Shown here: piece by piece, positions 44,617-54,924 of the stretch | Numbering within the stretch: position 1 is the stretch's first letter | Layout: every line of letters starts with the position of its first letter | Source: Sanguinoderma infundibulare | Lineage: Eukaryota > Basidiomycota > Agaricomycetes > Polyporales > Polyporaceae | Direction of reading: 5' to 3' | Length of the DNA stretch: 64,000 nucleotides | Assembly: GCA_032821775.1 (NCBI GenBank) | Contig: JAVLRN010000002.1 | Coordinates: 124,001-188,000 of the forward strand | Notes under the pieces: generated by a model | Seen by the model: the letters and a program-made list of their open reading frames with translations, nothing else | Database searches by the model: none | Told to the model about the DNA's origin: nothing | Translations under genes and position numbers: made by a program

Positions 44617-47374
44617 ATGCCCGGAGGTAGCGTTTCCAGTGTTTCACCTGCAGCGAAGAGCGAGCAGGACGGGAGGTTCAAGCTCGGTGACTTCTCCATC
44701 GACGAGTACAGACCCATCAAGGTCATCGTCATTGGTGCAGGCTTTAGCGGCATCCTCGCCGCCATCAGGTAGAGTCCCCATCCATCATTGGAATGTCAAT
44801 TCCGTGGGAAGTCACTGATTCGTTTTGTATCTTAGGTTCCCACAGAAGATCCCGAATGTCGAGCTGACGGTCTATGAGAAGAGCGCTGGCGTTGGGGGGA
44901 CGTGGTACAACAACAGATTCCCGTGAGCTTCGGCGCATATATGAGGCCCCGGATTGTGTTCTGACAACAACCACCAATACGTAGCGGTCTTGCATGCGAT
45001 ATCCCCGCGCATACAGTGCGTCTCTATTTCCCGTGTTCTGTTAATCTGACTGACCCATGAGAATGGCAGTACCAGTACTCGTTCGAGGACAAGGTCAGTG
45101 CAGCACGGCGTGCTGCGTCCAGGGCGGCTCACTCAGCCCAGCCCGCAGAGAGACTGGTCGGCGCTGTACGCTCCGGGCGACGAGATCCAGCAGCATCTGC
45201 AAGAGATAGTTGACAGGTACAAGCTCATGCGCTACATCAAGCTCGGCCACGAGGTCGTCCACGCCCGGTTCGATGAGGCTGCAGGCAAGTGGCACGTCCG
45301 CGTCCGCCGGATGGGTCCGCAAGAGACATCGGAGGAGATCGAGGACGTCGCGGATGTGCTCGTCACGGCGTTTGGGGCCGTCTCGCGCTGGAGAATGCCG
45401 GATATTGAGGGGATTGGCGAGTTTGAGGGCGAGCTGCACCATACGGCGGGATACAAGCCGGGTGGGAATACATGGAAGGACGATCTTGGGCGGTGGAAGG
45501 ATAAGAGGGTGGGGGTGATCGGTTCAGTGAGTCCAAGTGGTGTCATCGGAGCACCCCCCAGACGTACTGACCACGACGGGCAGGGCTCGACTGCGATCCA
45601 GGTCGTGACGGCGCTCGCGCCGCACGTCCCGAAGTTGGTCAACTACGTCCGGGGACAGACGTGGCTGTCGCCGCCGTTCGCGATGGGCTTGTTCGTGGAG
45701 CTGCTCGGGCGCGGGCCGAGCGCATCTGAGAATGAGAGTGAGTGCCAGGGTATCCGATCCTCCGCCAGCGCATTCTCTTCTCCTTCGGCTTACGGGCGTG
45801 TTCGCAGCCGCATTGCGACCGGATGAGCTCGAGCGGTTCAAGACGGATGATGAGTTCTCCCGGAGCATTAGGCATACTCTCGAGCATGCGATGAATGTCA
45901 GTCGTCTCACGACTGTTCATCGCGTGATATATCTCACGGGTTCGTATGCAGTCAATGCATTCTTACACCCAACTCGGGAGCGCGTTGCAGGCCGAGTTCC
46001 AGGAGACGTTTAGGAAGAACATGGAAGCGAAGCTCGCGGAGAGACCAGACATTGCCGACAAGTGTGCGTCGACCATGTCTCCGGTTGCTTTGATCATGAT
46101 GCACAGCATGAAGGCTTACGGCTCATTGGCAACATCAGTGATTCCATGCTTCCCTGTGTCGTGTCGACGACTCACGCCCGGACCGGGATACCTCGAGACG
46201 CTGTGCGAGAAGCACGTACGTCAAGGCATTTCAGCTTGAGACCTCGAGACGTGGAATTGACACTGCGTGCCTGACAGGTCGACTTCGTCTCGAGCCCGAT
46301 CAAGCGGTTCACCAAGACGGGCATCGAGACCGAGGACGGAGCGCACCAAGAGCTCGACCTCGTCTTCTGCGCCACCGGTCCGCACCCCTCTCTCCCTCAT
46401 CCTCTGTTGTGGCATGGGAACTAACGCGATGCGTGGTGCGCAGGATACGACACGTCCTGGCAGCTGCCGTTCAAGATCGTCGGCCGGCACGGCGCAGAGC
46501 TGAACGACAAGTGGGCGCGGGAGTCGCACCCCACGTCGTACCTGTCCGTCGCCATGGACAGGTTCCCGAACATGTTCATGGTGCTGGGGCCGAACTCGTT
46601 CATCGGCGCGGGGATGCTGATTCCCATTATCGAATGCGCGGTCGGGTATGCGGTGCAGGCGACGGCGAAGATGCAGCGGGAGAGGCTGAGGAGCATGGAG
46701 GTGAAGGTGCGGGCGGTGAGGGATTTCGATCGGTATATCGACGTAAGCCGTTTTCCGTTTGCGAGTCGGTAGAGCGGAGCTGATGCGGCTATGTGTATAG
46801 AGCTACTTTCCTCAGGTGAATTTCCTGCATTCATTCCGAGTGTACATTCCAAGTCTGACTGGGGACCGCACCGCGATAGTCCGTGTTCAGCGCGAAGTGT
46901 CGGTCGTGGTACAAGGTGGGGAAGGAAGAGGGACGGGTCGTCGCGCTGTGGCCTGGTACGTGCTTTTGCTCTAGTCTGCCATGTCGACGGACATGGGCGG
47001 CGTGAATGGACGGCTTGCTTATCCGAGTCCGTTTCGCCAGGGTCGAGCCTGCACGCGATGAAGGCGCTCCAGCACCCGCGCTGGGAAGACTACGAGTACG
47101 AATGCACTGACGCGGAGGCGGGCGCCGGGGAGAACTCGCTGTATTGGCTCGGAGACGGTCAGACGTGGAACGAGAAGAGCATGACGGGAGACAGTGCGTT
47201 TTCGTTTGTGATTTCCTTTCGCTCATGGACGCTGACGACGCGGTCTTCTCGTAGGGGCGTGGTATCTGAGCGAGGAGTATATCGATCGGCCCCCAGGTGC
47301 GCTTGTGCCCCAACGTGTTGATATCTTGCATCAGTCCTGAACTCCTGTTGCGGCACACAGTCCCTAGAGGTTGA
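44617..47374 (+). CDS. Flavin-dependent monooxygenase 2 (Baeyer-Villiger-like)
   Basis: Intact paralogue of monooxygenase 1 with the same many-exon plan. FAD motif VIVIGAGFSGILAAI, GVGGTWYNNRFP, ACDIPAH, YQYSFEDK, AFGAVSRWRMPDI, GELHHTAGYKPGG, NADPH motif VIGSGSTAIQVV (split by a gtgagt intron), CRRLTPGPGYLETLC, DLVFCATG, YDTSWQLPFKIVG, FPNMFMVLGPNSFIGAG, CRSWYKVGKEEGRVVALWPG, HPRWEDYEYE and YLSEEYIDRPP. A final intron (gtgcgc...cacag) gives a short tail, PRG, and TGA at 47372-47374. It differs from gene 1 mainly at the N-terminus and by a small acidic insert (AEAGAGEN). The two genes lie 14 kb apart on the same strand, with the bestrophin-like gene and CFEM gene 2 between them. Confidence 0.82.
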
Positions 47375-47961
47375 TCAGTTCATTGTCGACTTGCTGCCGT
47401 GCAAGCGGCATGACCTCTTCTGATCAAATCAGTTTGGGCATCGGTGTCACTCTGTTCGGTTGGGCGTGTCTATGTCATATAACGCGTCGTTTTATGCTTG
47501 TTGAGCCACTTTTATAGCATGATCTTCATCGATTAATCCCTGGACCACTCGATCAGATGTAGTTTGTCTTGAGTCATAAATAGACGGGTCCGATTGATAT
47601 ACTGACAGATAGCTTAGTACTGGACCGAGAGACATCGCCCTCGAACTCGACCTTGCGCGGAGTTTTACTTGGTTACATTGTGGCACGAAACTACTACTAG
47701 TAGCAATGTTGCATTCAGAGTAGACTACCTTTCATCGTGGCTCAGCATGTGCATTTTTCTGCCAGCACCCGACGGACTTCTGGATTCGCCTCTCGGGTAC
47801 CGGTACACGCTCAAATGACGAATAATTGCTGCAGTGTCCAGTCATGAAGACCGAACGACAACGACATCCTCCGACCCTTTCCTGGCACTGCGCGCCCTCC
47901 GTTCCTCCCGGTGCCCACTCCTCGGACCCCACATCCCCCGTCCACTCGATCGACGCTTGTG
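47375..47961. other. Intergenic
   Basis: Between monooxygenase 2 and CFEM pseudogene 3 (convergent). AT-richer than its surroundings; nothing recognised. Confidence 0.4.
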
Positions 47962-48347
47962 CTAAAACCTATTCGAGTGGCAGATCTCAGGCGTGGCCAG
48001 ACGCAGGATCGGGTTCGGATCCCCAAGTTTGCAGTCGCGCGCAACGCATCTGAGTTCCGTCGACTTGTTTTCCTGCACCTGTTCACACAGGCACTCGACG
48101 TATGACCCTTCCCCTCCGACCGGCAGACTAGTGAGCGGTCAGCCAGGCGCGCGAATGATAGGGCGCGCGGCCAAGGGACGGGGACGAATAAGGACGCAAC
48201 GCACCCAAAACCAGGGCATCCGACAACACCTGGTGGACTGTTGAAAAGGCAGTCCAGTGCGCATTTCGAGATCCCTGCTTCCTGCGCCGGTACTCCGTGG
48301 CGGGCGAGGGTGAAGACGAGGGAGAATGAGAGAAGAGCGACCTTCGT
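47962..48347 (-). pseudogene. CFEM gene 3: start codon lost (ATG to ACG)
   Basis: Minus-strand CFEM copy next to CFEM gene 4. The signal peptide (KVALLSFSLVFTLARHGVPAQ) and ISKCALDC...VGC are followed, after a weak gttttg donor, by ECLC...LRC...RDC...EIC and TAG at 47962-47964, giving the full eight cysteines. The codon that aligns with the ATG of CFEM gene 4 is ACG (48345-48347), and no nearby in-frame ATG exists. It has no GPI tail, like gene 4. The residue three before the CxC is Tyr rather than the haem-ligating Asp. Everything but the start looks usable, so either it is freshly dead or translation begins at a near-cognate codon. Confidence 0.65.
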
Positions 48348-49116
48348 GGTGCGAGGATGTGCGGGTCCGGACGATGCGAACGTTGATGAGGAGCAGGGAA
48401 CGGAAACGAGAGATGAGGGGTTGCCTAGACGTCGGAGATCGCTGTACAGGTAGACTGTAGGCCGCGTCGGCGAGTAGTCCTGTGCTCGTGACAAGAAAGA
48501 GCTCGGGAGGAGGAAGTGGGCGCCGTCGCGGTGCTCTTTATACCGTCCTGCCACGTCCCCCTCGCTACACCTTCGACCAGGCCTTCCTTCACGAGGGTGG
48601 TCACCATCGAAGATAAAAGTGACTAGGTCTCCACGAAAACGAAGGATCGGTCTTGAACCGAACACGTCCACGATCGTTCGTTCACGGCGGAATCCGTCTG
48701 CGAGATTGACGAGGGACGGTTGCATCGACACTTTGTGGAGTACACAAGGACGCTTGCCGGCGATGCACGTCGTTCTTCTCCTCTGTGACGCATAGAGAGG
48801 ACGTTCGCCAATCTGCGGATCCTCCTCTGTCTCGACTTGACGGTGCCCATCGGTGCTCGGAGGCGAAGATCCCGAATCCGGACGGTGGAAGACTCGACGC
48901 TCTTCACGCACGCACTCCGCCTTCTATGGCGCCCAACCGACTTTGCGATCCCCCTCTCCGGTACGGAACAGGTATACCTTCGAACGAGGGATAGTCACTG
49001 CAGTGTATAGTAGCGAAGGACCGAAGGACAACAACGGCACCCTCCGACCCTCGCAGCCCACCCACACGCCGCTCCCGGCCTCCCCAGGTCCAGTACCCCA
49101 GCATCCGGCGTTCGCC
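48348..49116. other. Duplicated promoter region between CFEM 3 and CFEM 4
   Basis: Upstream region of CFEM 3; no separate gene recognised. A long open frame runs through it on the minus strand (to 48911), but this is the promoter read in frame with the CFEM 3 relic. Confidence 0.5.
48534..48542 (-). promoter_or_regulatory. TATA element of CFEM gene 3
   Basis: TATAAAGAG on the minus strand inside the shared GGCAGGACGG-TATA block, about 190 nt before the former start. The whole 48.44-48.66 kb region aligns with 49.62-49.83 kb before CFEM gene 4, so promoter and gene were duplicated in tandem. Confidence 0.5.
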
Positions 49117-49498
49117 CTACATGTGGGCGCAGAACTGGTCCAACGCCTTGTTCGCGTCCAAACCGGAGCACGCTTGCGCGACGCAGTTGCGCGCCTTCGA
49201 CGCGACGGCGGGGTCACGCAGCGCCTTGGTGCAGATGCAGGTGGTGTCCACGCTGCTCGCGCGGAACCACAACGAAACAACGAAACGAAACGACGGGGTC
49301 AGCGGTACGCGCAGAGACAGGATATGCAAACTGAAGGAACGAAGAAAGAATGACATACAAGTCGCACTTGCCCGTGCTGGCCGCGATCTCCATGCACGAG
49401 GTTCCGCAAGCAGGGACGCCTTGACCGGCGTACTGCGCGCCTACTTGGTGGCCGGCGAGGGTGGAGGCGAGGGCGAGGAAGAGAAGAACCAGCTTCAT
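49117..49498 (-). CDS. CFEM gene 4: small secreted CFEM protein
   Basis: Compact, intact CFEM protein of 91 residues, predicted secreted and not anchored. Exon 1 (49359-49498) holds the signal peptide MKLVLLFLALASTLAGHQVGAQ and PACGTSC...GKC. A gtatgt intron (106 nt) leads to exon 2 (49117-49252): VDTTCIC...RNC...QAC...QFCAHM and TAG. Joins are in phase (140+136 nt). All eight cysteines are present, and Asp lies three residues before the CxC, as in haem-binding CFEM proteins. It has no Ser/Thr stalk or GPI tail. By analogy with secreted yeast CFEM proteins it may carry haem, or act as a secreted effector. Its upstream DNA matches that of CFEM gene 1 in inverted orientation. Confidence 0.85.
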
Positions 49499-49499
49499 A

Positions 49500-50770
49500 G
49501 TGACGAGGATGTATGCCCGGGACGATGCGAACGTTGATACGGAGCCGGAAGCGGGGAAGGCTGAGATGACCGGGCGCGCCGAAGTCGATACCGGTCGACG
49601 AGTAGAAGAGGGTTCGAGGTCGCTCTGCAGGTAGACTGTAAGCCGCGTCGACGCGTACTGTGCTCGAAAACGAAAGCAAGAAAAGAGTGGGTAGGGCCTC
49701 GCCGGGGGCGGTCCTTTTTATACCGTCCTGCCATGTCACCTCAGCTGGGCTCCCTCCTTCACGAGGGTGACCATCGAAACGTATGTGGTCGCTAGATCTC
49801 GACGAAAACAGAAGGTCTCTCTCAGATCGACCGTCCCAGATGGCGCGCGAAGGAACCACTTTAGCGCGATACAGCATCTAGGAACAATTTGTAGGTTATA
49901 ACCACTTATAACGAGTGGCGTCCTGGGAGTGGTCGTACTGCGGCTCTCTATGCAGCCTACGTCCCGGAGCCGTTTTCGTCGTATGTTTCACCTAGAAAGC
50001 CGAAAGGAAGCAGGGATGGATCTGCAGGGGATCTGGAGGCCTGGTGAGACATCAGTACGGAAAAAACAACGAAGGAAGAAGAGGAATCGAAAGACGCGAA
50101 CCAGAAATAGAAGCAGCTGGCCTGCCCCCCAGGCGAGACCGACCGCTCCAGCTGGATCGAGCGATCTTCTTCTTCTCAAGCTGGAGTCGCGGCGTGCGAT
50201 TGAATGACCGAGCGTGCTGTCGAGTCTGTCGTCCGACGTTCCAGTCAACTGGAGCGTGCGCGCGCTTGAACATCCCCACGACGCCATCGACTGCAGACAT
50301 CCCCGTCCCGTCACGCCTTCTTCCTCCCGCACCAGACCTCGTCCACGTCCGCAAGAAGCCGCTGTATGCGCCGCCCAGTCGTGCAAGGAATTTAATCAGC
50401 AGCGCGCGTTCGTCAGCGCACGTCGCCTGCTCAAACGCGGATATCGGGCCGGCGTGGTGTTCGATGGACGTGGCGATGCGAGGAGGTTTATTCGCACTGC
50501 GAGAAGAGAGCCCGCAGAAGTCAAGCATCGAAGCGCATGGTTGGTGCAGTATGGAACGTACACGAGATATCCACAGCGCCGACCGTGTCCTCCCGGGCCC
50601 CGGCCCCGTCTGTACCCCCTCGAACCGATGACGAGGCTCTGCCAGAGACACTGACGTCTCCTGCCTCTCGACAGTCCTATCCATGGAGGTCAGTATCGTG
50701 GAACTGCGCCGCCGAGCACAAAGCTCAGTGATGAACGAGGCCACGAGCAGACGTCTCCCCCGTCTCAATC
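49500..50770. repeat. Inverted duplicate of the 8.2-8.7 kb region, plus unassigned DNA
   Basis: From 49.6 to about 50.1 kb the minus strand aligns with 8.28-8.71 kb on the plus strand (CFEM 1 upstream). Shared blocks are the TATA region, the cgatggtcaccctcgtgaagg stretch and the ccactcgttata/cgctatgagtgg block. From 50.1 to 50.77 kb there are overlapping long frames on both strands but no motif I trust. Confidence 0.55.
49713..49722 (-). promoter_or_regulatory. TATA element of CFEM gene 4
   Basis: TATAAAAAGG on the minus strand, in the same GGCAGGACGG-TATA context as CFEM genes 1 and 3, about 215 nt before the ATG at 49498. Confidence 0.55.
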
Positions 50771-50774
50771 GACT

Positions 50775-51870
50775 TTGGAAGCGCCTGTGAGCACCCCGCA
50801 CTCCGTCGGGCGCGATGTGACAATCGGCGACGGAGGCCTTCCAGCGCCTGACCGCCACAGCAGGGAAGTTCCGTCGCTTCGAGACTGTGGACGCACGGTA
50901 CATACCGAAGACGTATTGCCAACAGGTAACGCGCGTCCGGAACCGAATCGTCGACATGAGCGCACGGAGCGGGTACGAACTCTCTGGCGTCCGGCCGGCG
51001 TCCGACTTCCCGATACGAAGCAGCCTCGGAATACTACCAATTCGATTGGGAATCTGGCGCGATGCCCGAAGAGACGTCGTAGATCGCTGTATCCCGGGTA
51101 CGTATACATTGACCTTCTTTCTTCGCAGCTTCCACCGATAGCGAGGACTCGCTGGGAGGTTGGCACGTCATTCGCTTGTAACCCCTGGTTGAAGTCATTC
51201 CGCTACTCCCAGGTTAGCATTCTCCCATCAGTGCTAAAGCGAATTGCTGGACAGGCACACAACCACACCTTCAAGACCTTCTCGCCCGAGAACCTGCTCT
51301 CCGTCGACCAACGGGGATTCAAAGCAAAGCCATGATCCAGACGAATGCCGCCGAGTTCTTGACACCAGCGCAGCTACTACGTCTGAACGCCACCATGTCG
51401 ACGGTTTCCAGGCCGAAGGACTGCGGCGTGGCCGTGACGCTGGCGGACAGCACTGTGCTAACAGCCGACTACGCGCTGTGCACGTCCAGCCTCGGAGTCC
51501 TGCAGCACGATGACATCAGGTTCGTAACCCCAATCGCCGGAGTGGAAGCAGGAAGCCCATACACAGCATGACGATGGTGAGGGCGTGCATCTGGCGCGCA
51601 TCTTCGCCCGGTCTTGGCCTTGGCAGTAGCCGACAAGGTCAGGCAGGCAAGCCAGCGATGATATAATCCTGCCGTTCCCGGACCAGTCCCGGTTCGACAC
51701 GGAGCTACACGGACCTTCGTAAACCCCATCGTCAGATTGTGCGGACGTAGATTGGCATGGAACGTGTCCAACATACAGATGGCGCTCTACGACGCTACAG
51801 TGTGCACCACCCGGCCTTCTCGCCTAGCTACCGAACGAGCTCCCTACGCGACGGACTGCTCATGCATCAC
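50775..51870 (+). pseudogene. Polyamine-oxidase-like flavin amine oxidase, relic II
   Basis: Inverted partner of relic I. Plus-strand blocks in order: ATEAFQRLTATAGKFRRFE (about 50.83 kb), RNRIVDMSARSGYELSGVRP (about 50.94 kb), RIAGQAHNHTFKTFSPENLLSVDQRGF (about 51.25 kb, split by the frame), AAEFLTPAQLLRLNATMSTV, LADSTVLTADYALCTSSLGVLQHDDIRFVTP (51.35-51.53 kb) and MALYD (about 51.78 kb). After that, relative to relic I, about 0.7 kb holding the C-terminal blocks is deleted and the sequence passes directly into the duplicated 6.05-6.64 kb segment. It has no FAD GxGxxG region. Non-functional, but better preserved in its middle part than relic I. Confidence 0.72.
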
Positions 51871-52300
51871 GTCTCGGACAGGTCCGCCAACGCACCAGAT
51901 CTCAGAGGATGCTCGGATGCGGGTAGTAGCACAAGGACACACAAGCGAGCGACGACTCACCGCAGGAGACGCACCTCATCCCCACGAGAAATCCCTTGTG
52001 CCGTTGTCAGAGCACCGTCACCGTCACCCTCGAGCGCCCCCCCCCCCCCCCCCCCCCGCAAGTGCGCGGAGTCGGCGCGAGCCTCACGGCGATGGGAGGA
52101 TAGAGCTACGCAGAGGATGACCATCATGTAACGATGGTCTGCCACGGAGACTAGAGGATGACGACGCTGGTACCGACTTCCGATCACGGTCCTCACGGTC
52201 GCGCGCCGCGCCGAGCAACCTCCAAGTCGTTCCGGAGATCTCGATCACGCCTCGCGCCCTTAAACTCGGTGCCAGCTACACCAGAAGAAAATTCATACAT
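51860..52300 (+). repeat. Duplicated non-coding block (pairs with 6.05-6.64 kb)
   Basis: Inverted copy of 6050-6640; the shared stretch around cgccaacgcaccagatctcagaggat marks the alignment. It is interrupted by a 21-base poly-C run at 52037-52057. Confidence 0.6.
52037..52057. repeat. Poly-C tract (21 bases)
   Basis: Uninterrupted C run inside the duplicated block; absent from the partner block near 6.4 kb, so it arose after the duplication. Confidence 0.85.
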
Positions 52301-53216
52301 GATGCATCAACACGCGGATCCCCATCGCAAGAGTTTCGATCATGATATCGTACCTTGCCCGCCTCACGACCCTCTCTGAGCTCTCCGCTGCCACCCGAGG
52401 CGGTCGAAGGTCGGTCGCGCAACGGTCACGGGCGACGTCCGACTTGTCATCCACGTATCCGAACCTTGTTTACCGAGCGAAATCCTAGACACCCGTAGAT
52501 CGCGGAAGGGGTTGATCGAGCAGTGGTGCAGACTCGGAGGAAAGGCACCGTCTGCCTGGCGTCTCATGAAGAAGCGCCTGGACGGTCCGGTCCGGCGCGC
52601 CGGACTCTAGCTCGCGCCTGCTCCTTGCTCGCGTGTGGGAGACCTCGCTCGTCCGCGCTTGACGACATACTCACTCGCACTCAAGGCGAGTTTATGTTTG
52701 AGGGATATCCGACGCGGTAGGCGGGTACATCTATATGGGGCGCACGCACGCTATCATTGTTAACGGTGCCTTTCGTCTCCGGCGCCGGCGAGACATTGGG
52801 CAAGGGACGACAATGTCCATACGACGCTGCGAAGCGCAGCGAGAAGCCATACTATTGACCGCGATGCGTGTGTAGAACATTTACTATACACAGGCTCGCA
52901 TGGAACATGTCAGCGGTGGCGGCACCTTCCCAGCGCGCCTGAATGCAGTGATACAGACCGTACGCGTAACCGCCCCCCCCCCTCCCCCACACACACTCTC
53001 TCCACTGCGATGTATGCGCCTCGCTTCCCCGTTAACAGAGGTCAAGAGCTACAAACGAACGACAGCTATGGTATATGGCCCAGAGGGCCGAAGTGATACA
53101 CTGTCCAGAATACAACACCGCCGCACTCTGCACTCCTACAACAAACAACATTCCTGTGCCACATCAAACCCCCGAACCCCCGAGCCTCCAGACCCTCGAC
53201 CTTCCGCACGTCCCCA
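52301..53216. other. Intergenic
   Basis: No gene recognised; contains a second C-rich tract near 52.97 kb. Lies beyond the 3' end of CFEM gene 5. Confidence 0.4.
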
Positions 53217-54203
53217 TCAGAGCGCGCACACCGCGCCGACAATTCCCGCCGCAGCCAACAGCAAGACGCCACCAAAGCTCTCCCGAGCGGCACCGTTCGT
53301 CGGGTTCACGGCAGAAGAGGTGGGCTGAGTAGACGCAACGGACGTCAGCGTCGTCAGTGACGTCGCGGACGGGCCCGTCGCGCTCGCGGAAGGGCTCACC
53401 GTGAGCGCAGTGGCAGACGGGTTGCTCGAGAGCGAAACGGCGGTCGCGTTTGTGGAAGCAGACAGAATCGTGGATGCGGAGCTCGGGGCCGAGGCGACGC
53501 CAGTCGAGTTGGAGCCAGCGCCGGAGGACGACGGGGGATGCTCGGACGCGGAACCAGATGCAGACCTGTTGAATGTCCCGAGTAAGAACCGATGTCGCTT
53601 AGGAAGTCGAGAGCACGGCACTCACGCAGAGGGGGTTCCACTGTGGGCAGTACCGCTCGCGCTCGCGCTCTTGCTGGAGCCCGAGGAGTGTTGCGAGCCG
53701 GGGGTCGGGGTCGAAGACGAGGACGGATGCGTAGAAGTCGGCGTGCCGGAGGGCTTGCTGCTAGCACCAGTGGAGGAGCTGGTGGACCGCGCCGAAGACG
53801 AGCTCGCTATACATCACCATCACCACCAGCGCGTGAACACCCAAGCCAGCCAACAGGAAAAACGAAAGCACTGACAAACGCTAGCGCACTCCTCCTTCTC
53901 AAGAGCCGCGGCCGCAGCCTGATCCGAGGCGGTGCACTTTTCCTTGAGGCACAACTGCGCGGCCTGTTGGAATTTCTGGTTCGTGCAGACACATTGTATG
54001 TCCGTTCTGTCAACCCCAAAGTCCGTTAGTGAAACCGCAACAAGGAAACACGTATGCAGACGGGACGCGACGCACATCGAGGTGCAACTGGTTCCCGTCT
54101 GGGCCTGTGTGAAACAGCTGATCATACACGGCGACAGGGCCTGCGCAGAGGCGCCGCCAACAAGGGCAGCGACGAGGGCGAAGGAAAGGACGGCGAGCTT
54201 CAT
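53217..54203 (-). CDS. CFEM gene 5: GPI-type CFEM protein with long stalk
   Basis: Intact CFEM protein with a probable GPI anchor. Exon 1 (54076-54203): signal peptide MKLAVLSFALVAALVGGASAQ, then SPCMISC...TSC. After a gtgcgt intron, exon 2 (from 54006): TDIQCVC...QLC...EKC...EEC, eight cysteines in all, with Asp at the haem-ligand position three before the CxC. Two further exons encode a Ser/Thr-rich stalk; the first ends GTPSA at gtgagt, the second runs from SASGSASEHPP. The tail is hydrophobic (GGVLLLAAAGIVGAVCAL) with TAG/TGA-type stop at 53217. The donor after EECA is not a clear GT consensus, so that one join is uncertain. Neighbours are CFEM 6 upstream and PAO relic II downstream. Confidence 0.78.
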
Positions 54204-54290
54204 CGCGCGCGGGAGAGAGAGGTGGGATTGCCGGAGCGTAAACGAGTGGACGAGCGCGAAGCGGGGCAAGGATAGCCCCCGAGATCCTGG

Positions 54291-54300
54291 GTTATATACA
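54291..54300 (-). promoter_or_regulatory. TATA element of CFEM gene 5
   Basis: TGTATATAAC on the minus strand, about 90 nt before the ATG at 54203. Confidence 0.45.
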
Positions 54301-54303
54301 CGG

Positions 54304-54924
54304 CGCCAGGCAGACCCTGCATCACGCCCAACTCGACGCCGGTCACGGACGGAGCGTGAACGAGGAACACGTTCGAATGAAGATTGATTCTCGAACACGA
54401 ACACCAGAACATCTGCCAGCGGCCACGCCCGAGAGGGCAGTAAGACGGCCATAGAAGGATCGCGAGTAACTGAGTTGCCTTCCCCAGGCTCCGTGCAGAC
54501 GTCGCGACAACGACGGGTGACAGCCATCGATGGCAGCTCGCCATCGTCCGCCCTTGCTCGCTTCCAAGCCTGCCTCGGGCGGCGATGTTCGGTGCTCGAG
54601 GCGCCGAATCCCCTATTCAATGTTCGGGATTCGGGAGCTGTACAGGCAAGCCTAGCTCCGGTCGCGGATCCTGTTCCGCAATTGAGCTGCTTTCTTCCTT
54701 GCTTCATTAGAGTTCCCAGCATACCGCATTTGAAATTGGACGCACGGCGCGGATGCGATCGGGCAAATCGCGTGGGTCCACATGCGGTCAAACCGCCCCG
54801 CATGTGAAGGGCCCGAGCGCGATCAAGGATAGCAAGTACACTGAATCAACCAGTCGGCGCAGAACAGGCAGCGAGACCCAAGAATTCAAGACTCCAAGTT
54901 CGCTTGACGCCAGGAGAATCAAGA
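54304..54924. other. CFEM 5 upstream region
   Basis: Between CFEM 5 and the stop of CFEM 6, same strand. The 327-codon minus-strand frame here is an open upstream extension of CFEM 5, not a separate gene. Nothing else recognised. Confidence 0.4.

Noticed and set aside
50052..50957. 301-codon minus-strand frame
   Set aside because: Overlaps PAO relic II and the duplicated spacer; sequence is basic and without domain, and the frame is not kept in the partner block at 8 kb.
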